Positions 23,284 through 30,826 of a stretch of 32,176 nucleotides of DNA are shown here, piece by piece (position 1 is the stretch's first letter; every line of letters begins with the position of its first letter). The DNA comes from Caldifarciminota bacterium UBA2202 (GTDB taxonomy: Bacteria > Hydrothermota > 32-111). The DNA is taken from assembly GCA_002327905.1 (NCBI GenBank), contig DCUY01000015.1, forward strand, positions 1 to 32,176. The letters are read 5' to 3'. Below the pieces are notes generated by a model. That model ran no database searches. It worked only from the letters and a program-made list of their open reading frames with translations, and was not told the DNA's origin. A program made the position numbers and the translations under genes.

Positions 23284-24515
23284 GAGAGAGGGGAATTCTC
23301 GTAGGTTTATTTGACAAGAGCGATTCTCTAAATCACATGGAGAGGAGAATAGCAGAACTTGAGGATTTGAGCAGAACCCTGTCCATTGATATTTTGGAGA
23401 CAATTGTGCAGAAGGTCGGGGATATAAATCCGGCAACATACATGGGGCATGGAAAAGTCGAGGAGATAAAAGAGATTGCTGAAAAACTCAATGCAAAGAC
23501 TCTGATTCTCTCAATTTCCGTAAGTCCGATGCAACTTCGAAATCTTGAAGAGAGACTCTCAATGAAGGTGATTGACAGGAACGAACTTATACTTTCGATA
23601 TTTGCGAAGAATGCATCAACGAATATATCCATGGCTGAAGTGGAGCTTGCCCAATACAGATATCTTCTTCCCCGTCTGACAGGGCAGGGAGTAATGATGT
23701 CGCGGCTTGGAGGAGGAATAGGCACGAGGGGCCCGGGCGAGACAAAACTTGAAACTGACAGAAGACACATTGAGAAGAAGATAGATCTGCTCAAAAAGAG
23801 GCTTGAACAGTATAAGAGAAATGCGGATGTGAGAAATAAAAACCGTTTTAATGCATTCAAAGTGTGCCTCATAGGGTACACAAATGCAGGTAAGACAAGA
23901 ATCATGAGCAGACTTGTGAGTCAGGGATTTATCTCCGATGATAAACTGTTCACCACTCTTGACACTGTCACAAGACGGCTCGGAAGGTCAGTGGTCCTAA
24001 CGGATACTGTGGGATTTCTCGGAGAGCTTCCGCATGAAATAATAAAATCATTTGAACTGACAATTGAAGAAGCTGTTAATGCTGATTTGAAGCTTATAGT
24101 GATTGACATTTCCGACAAATATGTGCTGGAGACAGTCAATGACCTTCATAAAATTATTGAAGAGCTGAATCTCGATAAAAATGAAAGAATATATGTATTC
24201 AATAAAACCGATGTTCTTGTAAATTCGTCTCTGATAAATCATTTTAAGGATGCGTATCCTGAATCCATATTTATTTCCGCAAAGACAGGAGAGAATGCAT
24301 CGCTTCTCAAAGACAGAATTATGGAGGTATTCTATTCAAAGTTGGAGCACTTTGACCTGATTATTGAACCTGAACTCAGCGGAATGATTAAATTTATAAA
24401 TTTATACGGACATGTGAAAGAGCAGAAGATAGAGAAGGATAAAATAAGGATAGAGTTTTATTTGAACAAACAGCATGCCGGGAATTTTAGAAAGCTGTAT
24501 CAGGAGCACATTTGA
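23280..24515 (+). CDS. hflX: GTPase HflX
   Basis: HflX is a ribosome-associated GTPase that splits or rescues ribosomes, especially under heat stress. The 411-residue protein (ATG at 23280, ATGA overlap with the upstream stop) has the N-terminal nucleotide-binding domain with YMGHGKVEEI. The linker carries the signature GTRGPGETKLETDRR. The G domain shows G1 GYTNAGKT near residue 199, G3 DTVGFLGELPH and G4 NKTD. The G1 loop has Thr in place of the usual Ser after GK, which is allowed. An in-frame ATG at 23211 would extend into the previous gene without similarity. Confidence 0.95.
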   Translation: MRERGILVGLFDKSDSLNHMERRIAELEDLSRTLSIDILETIVQKVGDINPATYMGHGKVEEIKEIAEKLNAKTLILSISVSPMQLRNLEERLSMKVIDRNELILSIFAKNASTNISMAEVELAQYRYLLPRLTGQGVMMSRLGGGIGTRGPGETKLETDRRHIEKKIDLLKKRLEQYKRNADVRNKNRFNAFKVCLIGYTNAGKTRIMSRLVSQGFISDDKLFTTLDTVTRRLGRSVVLTDTVGFLGELPHEIIKSFELTIEEAVNADLKLIVIDISDKYVLETVNDLHKIIEELNLDKNERIYVFNKTDVLVNSSLINHFKDAYPESIFISAKTGENASLLKDRIMEVFYSKLEHFDLIIEPELSGMIKFINLYGHVKEQKIEKDKIRIEFYLNKQHAGNFRKLYQEHI

Positions 24516-25282
24516 TTAGGGCGGGAATAATCGGATACGGAAGGCTCGGAAGAGCCCTCTATTCAGCTCTTAAGTGCGACAAGAGGCTTTTTATCTCCGT
24601 ATGCGAGAAGAAGAGAATCTCAGACAAAAGTGTAAATAAAGTAAATATGAAAGAAGTGTGTGAATCGGATTATATTTTTGTCTGTGTTAATGACGATTCT
24701 ACCCTCGGGGTCATTAAAAAAATGAGAGAATGCAAAAAAAATATAGTATTTCTATCTGCATCTTTTGAAATGAAGACCGCAAATAAGCATTTGAAAAGAG
24801 CAGAATCAATTTCAATATTCCATCCCATACAGTCATTTTCAAATTCAAACACCTCAGTCAATCAATTCAAATCAATATACGCAACTCTTGAATGCAGGGG
24901 AGAAAATAATCTTATCAGAGATTTTTCCAAAAAGAATAAAATCAAAATTATAGAAGTTGGAGAAGATATTGACAGAAGACTGTATCATCTGTGCGCAATG
25001 CTTGCAGGCAACTATTCTCTTGCAATGCTGATAATCGCGGCAAACCAGATTAAAAAGGCATTGAAGAGGGATGATATAGGATATGAAATCTTTATGCCTA
25101 TGATAGAAGGCATTGTTGAAAAAACAAAAAATGAAAAACCTGAGAATATTCTTACAGGACCCTCATCAAGAAATGATATCAAGTCCGTAAAGAAAATCGA
25201 GAAGGGATTGAAAAACAGAGATTTAGCTAATCTTCTTAGAATTCTTGATGCTCAAACAAGGAGGGCATTGAAAGATGAATAA
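24512..25282 (+). CDS. Rossmann-like/DUF2520 protein, probable NAD(P)-dependent reductase
   Basis: The 256-residue protein has an N-terminal dinucleotide-binding motif GIIGYGRLGRAL (residues 5-16), similar to ketopantoate and pyrroline-5-carboxylate reductases. The helical C-terminal DUF2520 domain shows FHPIQSF, then HLCAMLAGNYSLAML, then ILTGPSSRNDIKSV. DUF2520 genes often neighbour pantothenate biosynthesis genes, and here the next gene is coaX (8-bp overlap). A ketopantoate-reductase-like role is therefore a reasonable guess, not shown. The start is TTG at 24512, overlapping the hflX stop, with CAGGAG (24501-24506) five bases upstream. Confidence 0.82.
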   Translation: MIRAGIIGYGRLGRALYSALKCDKRLFISVCEKKRISDKSVNKVNMKEVCESDYIFVCVNDDSTLGVIKKMRECKKNIVFLSASFEMKTANKHLKRAESISIFHPIQSFSNSNTSVNQFKSIYATLECRGENNLIRDFSKKNKIKIIEVGEDIDRRLYHLCAMLAGNYSLAMLIIAANQIKKALKRDDIGYEIFMPMIEGIVEKTKNEKPENILTGPSSRNDIKSVKKIEKGLKNRDLANLLRILDAQTRRALKDE

Positions 25283-25973
25283 AGAGATTGTCTTCAGCAT
25301 AGGAAATACTAATATAAGGTACGCCTTGTTTGAAGACTCTCTCATGACTGAAAGCGGTATATACTCTGAACATGTAAAGAAAAAAATGCAAAAGACTCCG
25401 TTAGTTAAGGCATTCTGCATTTCAGTAAATTCAAAGAGACTGAAAAAATTCAAAGATGAGAATAAATTCTTGGATATTATTGAACTGAAAAAAGAGAATA
25501 AGCTCATTAAGACCGAATATGATGCTGATAAACTCGGCATTGACAGGTTTGTAACTGTTTTAAAATGCCTAAAAGACAAAACTTTTCCTGCATTGATAAT
25601 CGATACAGGAACTGCTGATACATTCGATTACATAGACAAAAACGGAAATCATATTGGAGGATTCATAACACCCGGGCTGACGACTATGGCTAAATCTCTT
25701 GCAAAATTCACTTTTTCTCTTAAAGAGGTTGAGCCGGAGGACGGAGAGCTGAGAGTGGGCAGGAATACGGAAGAGGCATTGAAATACGGAATATATACAG
25801 AGTGGGTCACAGGAGTTATAAGCTTCGCGAAAATGGGAGAAAAGTTAATAGGACCTCACATAGTAATAGTGTGCGGAGGCAATGCTTCAAAACTGAGGGA
25901 TTTTCTTAAGAATGCCGTTATTGATGAAAATTATCTTTTAAAATCAATTTACGAGTATGCAGAAAATATTTAA
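25275..25973 (+). CDS. coaX: Type III pantothenate kinase (first Asp of the DxGNT motif replaced)
   Basis: CoaX phosphorylates pantothenate, the first step of CoA synthesis, and belongs to the acetate/sugar kinase fold. The 232-residue protein contains LGIDRFVTVL (pantothenate/dimer region), IIDTGTADTFDYID with the central catalytic aspartate, and GGFITPGL. The phosphate-binding motif that is normally DxGNT reads SIGNT, with Ser8 where an aspartate that helps bind Mg-ATP is expected. The rest of the fold appears intact. It is preceded by GGAGG and overlaps the DUF2520 gene by 8 bp and tsaE by 17 bp. It is probably a working enzyme with a substitution, but an altered metal requirement is possible. 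Confidence 0.85.
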   Translation: MNKEIVFSIGNTNIRYALFEDSLMTESGIYSEHVKKKMQKTPLVKAFCISVNSKRLKKFKDENKFLDIIELKKENKLIKTEYDADKLGIDRFVTVLKCLKDKTFPALIIDTGTADTFDYIDKNGNHIGGFITPGLTTMAKSLAKFTFSLKEVEPEDGELRVGRNTEEALKYGIYTEWVTGVISFAKMGEKLIGPHIVIVCGGNASKLRDFLKNAVIDENYLLKSIYEYAENI

Positions 25974-26376
25974 TGTGCGCACAGAAGAGGATATGGACTC
26001 TGTGTCTTTATTCATAAAGGAAATAAAGAAAGTGAATCAGATTGTGCTTCTCACGGGGGAGCTTGGTAGCGGAAAGACTGCTCTTGTAAGAAGATTTGCA
26101 AAGATGCACGGAATAGAAAGCGTAATGAGTCCGACATTCAATCTGCTTCACATTTATTCCAATGACAAAATCAGAATAAGCCACGCAGACCTTTACAGAA
26201 TAGACTCATTTCAGCATATAAGAGAGCTGAATCTTGAAGAGATAATTGAGCAGAGTGATATAACTTTCATAGAATGGGCTGAGAAAGGAAAGGACATTTT
26301 TAATTCGTATCCGGCGATAAAAATCATAATTGAATTTGACAAAGACTGCAGAAGAGTTGAGGTTGTATGGCAGTAG
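25957..26376 (+). CDS. tsaE: tRNA threonylcarbamoyladenosine biosynthesis ATPase TsaE
   Basis: TsaE is the ATPase that resets the TsaB-TsaD complex making t6A at position 37 of ANN-decoding tRNAs. The 139-residue protein has Walker A GELGSGKT (34-41), the switch-like SPTFNLLHIY, HADLYRI and FIEWAEK with the conserved Glu/Trp. The gene overlaps coaX by 17 bp and tsaB by 10 bp. tsaD and tsaC are not in the window. Confidence 0.95.
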   Translation: MQKIFNVRTEEDMDSVSLFIKEIKKVNQIVLLTGELGSGKTALVRRFAKMHGIESVMSPTFNLLHIYSNDKIRISHADLYRIDSFQHIRELNLEEIIEQSDITFIEWAEKGKDIFNSYPAIKIIIEFDKDCRRVEVVWQ

Positions 26377-26939
26377 TTGCAATCTCTTCAGTCACAAGAG
26401 AGGCATCAGTCTTTGTAAAGACAATTGATTCTAATATTTTTAAAATTGTGACAGGAGATGATATTTTGAAGAACCTTCCATTGACTGTAAAAGAGATTGC
26501 AGAGGAGCATAATTTCATGCAGTATATAGAAAAAATAATTATTTCAGACGGACCGGGATATTTCACTGCTCTGCGGATTGGCGAATCATTGGCTAAGGGG
26601 CTTCTTGCAGGGGATGATATTTCAAAACTCGTAAGAGTCAATTCTCTTGAAGTGCTGGCTTCAATGTCAACAGCGCATGATAGAGTTATTACTGTGCTGA
26701 AAGCAAGAAGGAATGTTTATCATGCCGCAGTATTTTCAAGAATCAATGAAAGCAGAATGGAGAGGGAGACTGACGATATGTTTTTAAGCGAAGCGGAGCT
26801 TGAGAAGTGGAGAACAATCACAGGAGTGGGAGAGGGGCTTGATTATCTTGAAAAAGAATGGAAGATAAAAGACAGAGCAATAATAAATCCTGATGCTTTG
26901 AGTATGTATAATTTTTATTTTGGGAGAACATGTGGATAG
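26367..26939 (+). CDS. tsaB: tRNA threonylcarbamoyladenosine biosynthesis protein TsaB
   Basis: TsaB is the non-catalytic partner of TsaD in t6A synthesis. The 190-residue product is on the short side for the family. It has the diagnostic SDGPGYFTALRIGESLAKGL (around residues 58-77), followed by VNSLEVLA and VLKARRNVYHAAVF, which match GPGSFTGLRIG, the SLE region and DARRNEVY. The N-terminus (VAISSVTREASV) corresponds to the ILAIDTS strand but lacks its aspartate, as expected for the inactive partner. It overlaps tsaE by 10 bp and the next gene by 8 bp. Confidence 0.9.
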   Translation: MAVVAISSVTREASVFVKTIDSNIFKIVTGDDILKNLPLTVKEIAEEHNFMQYIEKIIISDGPGYFTALRIGESLAKGLLAGDDISKLVRVNSLEVLASMSTAHDRVITVLKARRNVYHAAVFSRINESRMERETDDMFLSEAELEKWRTITGVGEGLDYLEKEWKIKDRAIINPDALSMYNFYFGRTCG

Positions 26940-27594
26940 GACGGCAATTGTAATTCCGGCATACAATGAAGAGAAATTCATAGGAAAAATAGTCTCTGAA
27001 ATTAAAAAAATGTATAATATAAAAGTCATAGTTGTTGACGACGGTTCAAAAGATTCAACTTATGAAAATGCAAAAAAGACTGCGGACATTGTATTAAAGC
27101 ATGAGATAAACAAAGGGAAGGGAAAGACCTTGTCGGACGGTATTGTAAAAGCACGCGAAATATCTGAATATGCTGTTCTGATGGACGGGGATTACCAGCA
27201 TCTTCCGTCGGACATTGCGAATTTTCTAAATTATGAGTATGAGAAATACGATATTATAATAGGAAGCAGGGATATGACTGTGAAAAATATGCCGCTTCTA
27301 AGATACATCACAAACAGAACCACCACCTTGGTTGTCTCTCTTCTTGCAAAGCAGAAAGTCTATGACTCTCAGAGCGGGTTCCGCATGGTGAAGATAGAGT
27401 CATTTTTAAAAATACCGATAAAGACATTCAGATTTCAGATGGAATCCGAGATGCTTATAAAAGCGGGTATGTTAAAACAGAGGATAGGACATGTCCGGGT
27501 TAAAACAGTGTATGGGGACGAGGTATCCAAAATAAATCCTGTAAAGGATACTGTAAGATTCATTAAAATGGTTTTGGAGGCGCTATGGGTTTGA
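26932..27594 (+). CDS. GT2 glycosyltransferase, dolichyl-phosphate-mannose-synthase-like, soluble
   Basis: The 220-residue protein is a single GT-A domain with TAIVIPAYNEEKFIG at the N-terminus, VVDDGSKDST, NKGKGKTLSDGI and the metal-binding VLMDGDYQH. SQSGFRM follows, then the acidic-aromatic RFQMESEML. No membrane helix follows, unlike the GT2 at 18897. GTG at 26932, with GGGAGA (26922-26927) upstream, is the preferred start; the TTG at 26920 lies before that site. It overlaps tsaB by 8 bp and surE by 10 bp. Donor and acceptor are unknown; a polyprenyl-phosphate acceptor is likely by family. Confidence 0.88.
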   Translation: MDRTAIVIPAYNEEKFIGKIVSEIKKMYNIKVIVVDDGSKDSTYENAKKTADIVLKHEINKGKGKTLSDGIVKAREISEYAVLMDGDYQHLPSDIANFLNYEYEKYDIIIGSRDMTVKNMPLLRYITNRTTTLVVSLLAKQKVYDSQSGFRMVKIESFLKIPIKTFRFQMESEMLIKAGMLKQRIGHVRVKTVYGDEVSKINPVKDTVRFIKMVLEALWV

Positions 27595-28346
27595 ATATTC
27601 TTCTTTCCAATGATGACGGATTTGAAGCAAGAGGACTCAGAAAATTAAGGGATGTGCTAATAAGAGAGAATCACAATGTTTTCATAGTCGCTCCTGACAA
27701 GAATCAATCTGCTACATCGCATTCACTCACATTGACTGTTCCCCTCAGAATAAAACAAGTGGAGAAAAACGAGTGGATGACAACAGGCACGCCGACTGAT
27801 TGTGTACTCGCGGCTACGCACGGGCTTGTAAAGCAGAAGATGGACCTTGTAATTTCAGGCATAAATCACGGACCGAATATGGGCGAAGATGTGCTTTATT
27901 CCGGCACAGTTGCGGCGGCTATGGAGGGAGTGATGATGGGAATTCCTTCCATTGCAGTCTCTCTCTCCGCATTTTCCAATCTCGATTTTAATATTGCGGA
28001 TTCTGTTATTCCGAAACTTGTCTCTGTAGCGATGGAGATTAAATACAAGAGAATGCTCCTCAATGTGAATATTCCCAATGTTGACTTGAATAATCTTAAA
28101 GGCTACAAATTCACTCGGCTGGGAAGCAGAGTTTATACTGACACTCTAATAACTAAGACGGACCCGAGGGGAAAGAAATATTATTGGATAGGAGGAGAAC
28201 ATCCTTCCTTTAAAATAAAAAAAGGAACTGATTTTCAGGCCATTGAAAAAAATTATGTTTCAATAACTCCCATATCGGTTGACATCACAGATTATAAGAA
28301 CCTTGAAATGCTTATGAAGAGAAGGATGAAGAATGTCATTCTCTGA
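27585..28346 (+). CDS. surE: 5'/3'-nucleotidase SurE
   Basis: SurE is a metal-dependent nucleoside monophosphatase linked to stationary-phase survival. The 253-residue protein contains the metal-binding LLSNDDGFEARG (residues 6-17 with Asp10 and Asp11), PDKNQSATSHSLTL, TGTPTDCV, and SGINHGPNMGEDVLYSGT, all conserved. GGAGG (27576-27580) precedes the ATG. It overlaps the next gene, pcm, by 14 bp. The surE-pcm pairing is widespread in bacteria. Confidence 0.96.
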   Translation: MGLNILLSNDDGFEARGLRKLRDVLIRENHNVFIVAPDKNQSATSHSLTLTVPLRIKQVEKNEWMTTGTPTDCVLAATHGLVKQKMDLVISGINHGPNMGEDVLYSGTVAAAMEGVMMGIPSIAVSLSAFSNLDFNIADSVIPKLVSVAMEIKYKRMLLNVNIPNVDLNNLKGYKFTRLGSRVYTDTLITKTDPRGKKYYWIGGEHPSFKIKKGTDFQAIEKNYVSITPISVDITDYKNLEMLMKRRMKNVIL

Positions 28347-28983
28347 ACTTAGAAAAAACATGGTTCAGAATCAGCTTATTAAAAGAGGTATAAAGGACGA
28401 ACGAGTATTGTCCGCTATGGGGAGCATTCCGCGGGAAATATTTGTATCAGACCACCTGAGGAATTCGGCTTATGATGATTCGCCTCTTCTTATAGGAAAT
28501 GAGCAGACAATATCACAGCCGTATATTGTGGCAAAAATGACAGAACTTCTTGAAGTGAAGAATGACCATATTGTGCTTGAGATAGGAACAGGGTCTGGTT
28601 ATCAGGCGGCAGTGCTCTCTCAGCTTGCTCTGAGGGTATTCACAATTGAGAGGATAACAGATTTAAGAAAGAGCTCTGAAGCGAATCTCAAGAGTATGAA
28701 CATAACAAATGTATTTGTAATAAACGGTGACGGCACTATCGGATTGTCGCAATATGCACCTTTTGACAGAATTATGGTAACAGCCGCCGGTCCAAAAATT
28801 CCGAAGAATCTTATTGACCAAATGAAAGATAACAGTATAATAGTCATGCCTGTCGGAGATATGAAAGAACAGAAACTTATCAGAGGAGTAAAAGCCGGCG
28901 GGAAATTTGAAATAGAGGAACACGACTTATGCAGGTTCGTCCCTCTTCTGGGAAAATACGGATTCTCCGATGTCGGGGTGTAG
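28333..28983 (+). CDS. pcm: Protein-L-isoaspartate O-methyltransferase
   Basis: Pcm uses S-adenosylmethionine to methylate abnormal L-isoaspartyl residues and starts their repair. The 216-residue protein shows MVQNQLIKRGI, RVLSAMGSIPREIFV, NEQTISQPYIVAKM, the SAM-binding motif I VLEIGTGSGYQAA, and GDGTIGLSQYAPFDRIMVTAA. The length is normal. Its last three codons and its TAG stop (28981-28983) lie inside the tRNA-Pro gene that starts at 28974, so 5' processing of the tRNA removes the mRNA's stop codon. It overlaps surE by 14 bp. The methyl donor is supplied by metK in the same gene run. Confidence 0.95.
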   Translation: MSFSELRKNMVQNQLIKRGIKDERVLSAMGSIPREIFVSDHLRNSAYDDSPLLIGNEQTISQPYIVAKMTELLEVKNDHIVLEIGTGSGYQAAVLSQLALRVFTIERITDLRKSSEANLKSMNITNVFVINGDGTIGLSQYAPFDRIMVTAAGPKIPKNLIDQMKDNSIIVMPVGDMKEQKLIRGVKAGGKFEIEEHDLCRFVPLLGKYGFSDVGV

Positions 28984-29055
28984 CGCAGTTGGCAGCGCGC
29001 TTGGTTCGGGACCAAGAGGTCGCTGGTTCAAATCCAGTCACCCCGACTTTTTTTT
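28972..29055 (+). terminator. Possible terminator: extended tRNA acceptor helix followed by T8
   Basis: The acceptor helix extended by two flanking pairs (9 bp, GC-rich) is followed one base later by eight T residues (29048-29055). This resembles an intrinsic terminator in which the tRNA fold is the hairpin. It is the only candidate terminator I see in the 23-kb rightward run. The next gene starts five bases after the T run, so termination here would require a separate promoter for that gene, and none is evident. Confidence 0.35.
28974..29046 (+). tRNA. tRNA-Pro (anticodon CGG)
   Basis: The 73-nt sequence folds without mismatch. The acceptor is CGGGGTG/CACCCCG, the D-stem GCGC/GCGC, and the anticodon stem CTTGG/CCAAG with loop TTCGGGA. 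The T-stem is GCTGG/CCAGT (one G-T pair) with loop TTCAAAT, and the discriminator is A73. The anticodon is CGG (29007-29009), reading CCG. CCA is not encoded. The flanking bases GT (28972-28973) and AC (29046-29047) extend the helix. Eight T residues follow at 29048-29055. The 5' ten bases overlap the end of pcm. Confidence 0.95.
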
Positions 29056-29059
29056 AACT

Positions 29060-30826
29060 ATGAAGATTTTTATTATAATCCTTTTAATCCCCATTCTCGC
29101 CTTTTCCTATGAAACATACAAAGTTCACGATATTTCAGTGGCTTATCAGAGGTCAGACATGTTATATGATTATGTCTCTCTAATGATAGACAAGGGGTAT
29201 GTAAACTCACAGGACTGCGCTTCATTAAAACTGATTGCGGAATATGTGAAAGAGCCGTCCATTGAGGCAAACATTAAATGCTATCCTGATTATACAGTTA
29301 TGGAGTTTTACTCAAAGAGCATGGATGCGGTTAATGTGCTTTTAAGAATAAGGCGTTCTCTTGATGAGATTTCCGGAGGTTTAACTTATCAGGATTATGA
29401 TCTGCTTGACATAGCAATTATGGAGAGGTACGGGTACTCAATCAAGGATTATCCTTCTGATGATAAAGAGACCATTAAAGAGAAAATCTCAAATGCAAAA
29501 ATCTCTCTGTTTATAAAATCATCCGCGGATAAAAAAGAGCTTAACGGAATAATTGATAAACTTGATATTTCTCCCTCTTACAGTCAGTCCGTAAAAAAGA
29601 GGGGGAAGCTGAACGGGGAGTATTATCTCGGTAATATTCCTTCTGACATTTTCTTTTACGATTTTCAGGGATTGAAGGATTATAATCTACACATGTATTT
29701 AGTTCTTCTGTATTCAATGAATCTCTCTGCAGGCAATGCGGACATAAGATCCGTCGGGTCTGATATTTTCTTTGTTTCAATAAAAGATGCGGCAAAAGGA
29801 GTTAATGAAGAGGCATTTAAAGAGGCAAAAAAACTCTTTGAAAATGACTTGGAGATTGCAGGGAATAATTTGTCTGAGCTTGTATATAAACTGAATTTTC
29901 TGTTTCACAAAAACGGCAAATTTGAATTTTCCGGAATAGGCAGAAGAATCAGCGAATTAAAATACGATGATTTCGAAAAATTCACACTCTCTTTAAAACC
30001 CGCGTTGATATTCAGAAGAGGATACCCTACAGGAGAAGAGACGAAATTTGAAGCAATTGCGCTGAAGAATGGAATCACTCTTCTTTACAGGGAGAAAAAA
30101 GAGTCAGGTTCTGAAATAGCAGTTGCATTTACTGATATTTTAAATATAGAAGAGAAGTATTCGAAGTCTCTCTCTTCAAGTATAATTTTTGCTGATGTTC
30201 AAAGACGATTTTCAAATTGGAAAAGCGAAATTGCAATTCCTGTTTCAAATGTTAGAATATTTTCCTTAAAATCGAGTGATTCGGGAATCATCGGGAATAT
30301 AACGGACTTTCTTGTTAATTCTTACAAGATTGACATGAACAATATCAGAGACAAGAGAGTAACTGACGAAATACTTAATGCGGTGGAATATATTAATACA
30401 GTTGTGGGCGGAGATGCAAAGATAGATTCCTCATTTTTGCTTCTCAGCGACGGAGAGTACAGAATGACTGCGAACAAATTGTTTTCAGGGCAAAACATCA
30501 TTATTTCAGTTGAAACATCTGTAGATAAACAGAAGATAGCTGATGCATTGGAGTCAGTATCTCTAAATAAATATGCAAAAGAGGCGGAAGCATTTGTTGT
30601 CCCTCCGGAATCGGATGAAAAATATATTGAATATGCTTTCAATATGAGAAACAAATATTTAACTGCGGATAAATCAATTGTGACTTTAATGGATATTCCT
30701 ATTTCATTTGAGGATATGAAAAATCCGTATTATAAATTTGCAAACAATAATAAAACAAACATACTCGCAGTAATATCATACATCCTGTATTCTGATGCCG
30801 GCCGCCTCATCGGGAAATTGAAATAA
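29060..30826 (+). CDS. Secreted protein resembling an M16-type peptidase without the metal site
   Basis: From the ATG at 29060 the product has 588 residues and a signal peptide (about residues 1-16, ending AFSYE). Two halves can be seen. In the first (about 20-295), VSLMIDKGYVNSQD and the later PDYTVMEFYSKSMDAVNVLLR follow the pattern of M16 peptidase N-terminal domains. The second half opens with ALKNGITLLYREKKESGSEIAVAF (near residue 330), like the LDNGLTVLV opening of M16 repeats. The zinc motif HxxEH does not occur anywhere, so the protein is probably not a protease, if the resemblance is real. The open frame continues upstream through the tRNA, which is not coding. There is no ribosome binding site between the tRNA and the ATG. 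Function is unknown. Confidence 0.65.
   Translation: MKIFIIILLIPILAFSYETYKVHDISVAYQRSDMLYDYVSLMIDKGYVNSQDCASLKLIAEYVKEPSIEANIKCYPDYTVMEFYSKSMDAVNVLLRIRRSLDEISGGLTYQDYDLLDIAIMERYGYSIKDYPSDDKETIKEKISNAKISLFIKSSADKKELNGIIDKLDISPSYSQSVKKRGKLNGEYYLGNIPSDIFFYDFQGLKDYNLHMYLVLLYSMNLSAGNADIRSVGSDIFFVSIKDAAKGVNEEAFKEAKKLFENDLEIAGNNLSELVYKLNFLFHKNGKFEFSGIGRRISELKYDDFEKFTLSLKPALIFRRGYPTGEETKFEAIALKNGITLLYREKKESGSEIAVAFTDILNIEEKYSKSLSSSIIFADVQRRFSNWKSEIAIPVSNVRIFSLKSSDSGIIGNITDFLVNSYKIDMNNIRDKRVTDEILNAVEYINTVVGGDAKIDSSFLLLSDGEYRMTANKLFSGQNIIISVETSVDKQKIADALESVSLNKYAKEAEAFVVPPESDEKYIEYAFNMRNKYLTADKSIVTLMDIPISFEDMKNPYYKFANNNKTNILAVISYILYSDAGRLIGKLK

Noticed and set aside
28970..29059. Upstream extension of the M16-like gene through the tRNA
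   Set aside because: The added 30 residues are encoded by tRNA-Pro and its T run. The ATG at 29060 gives a proper signal peptide.
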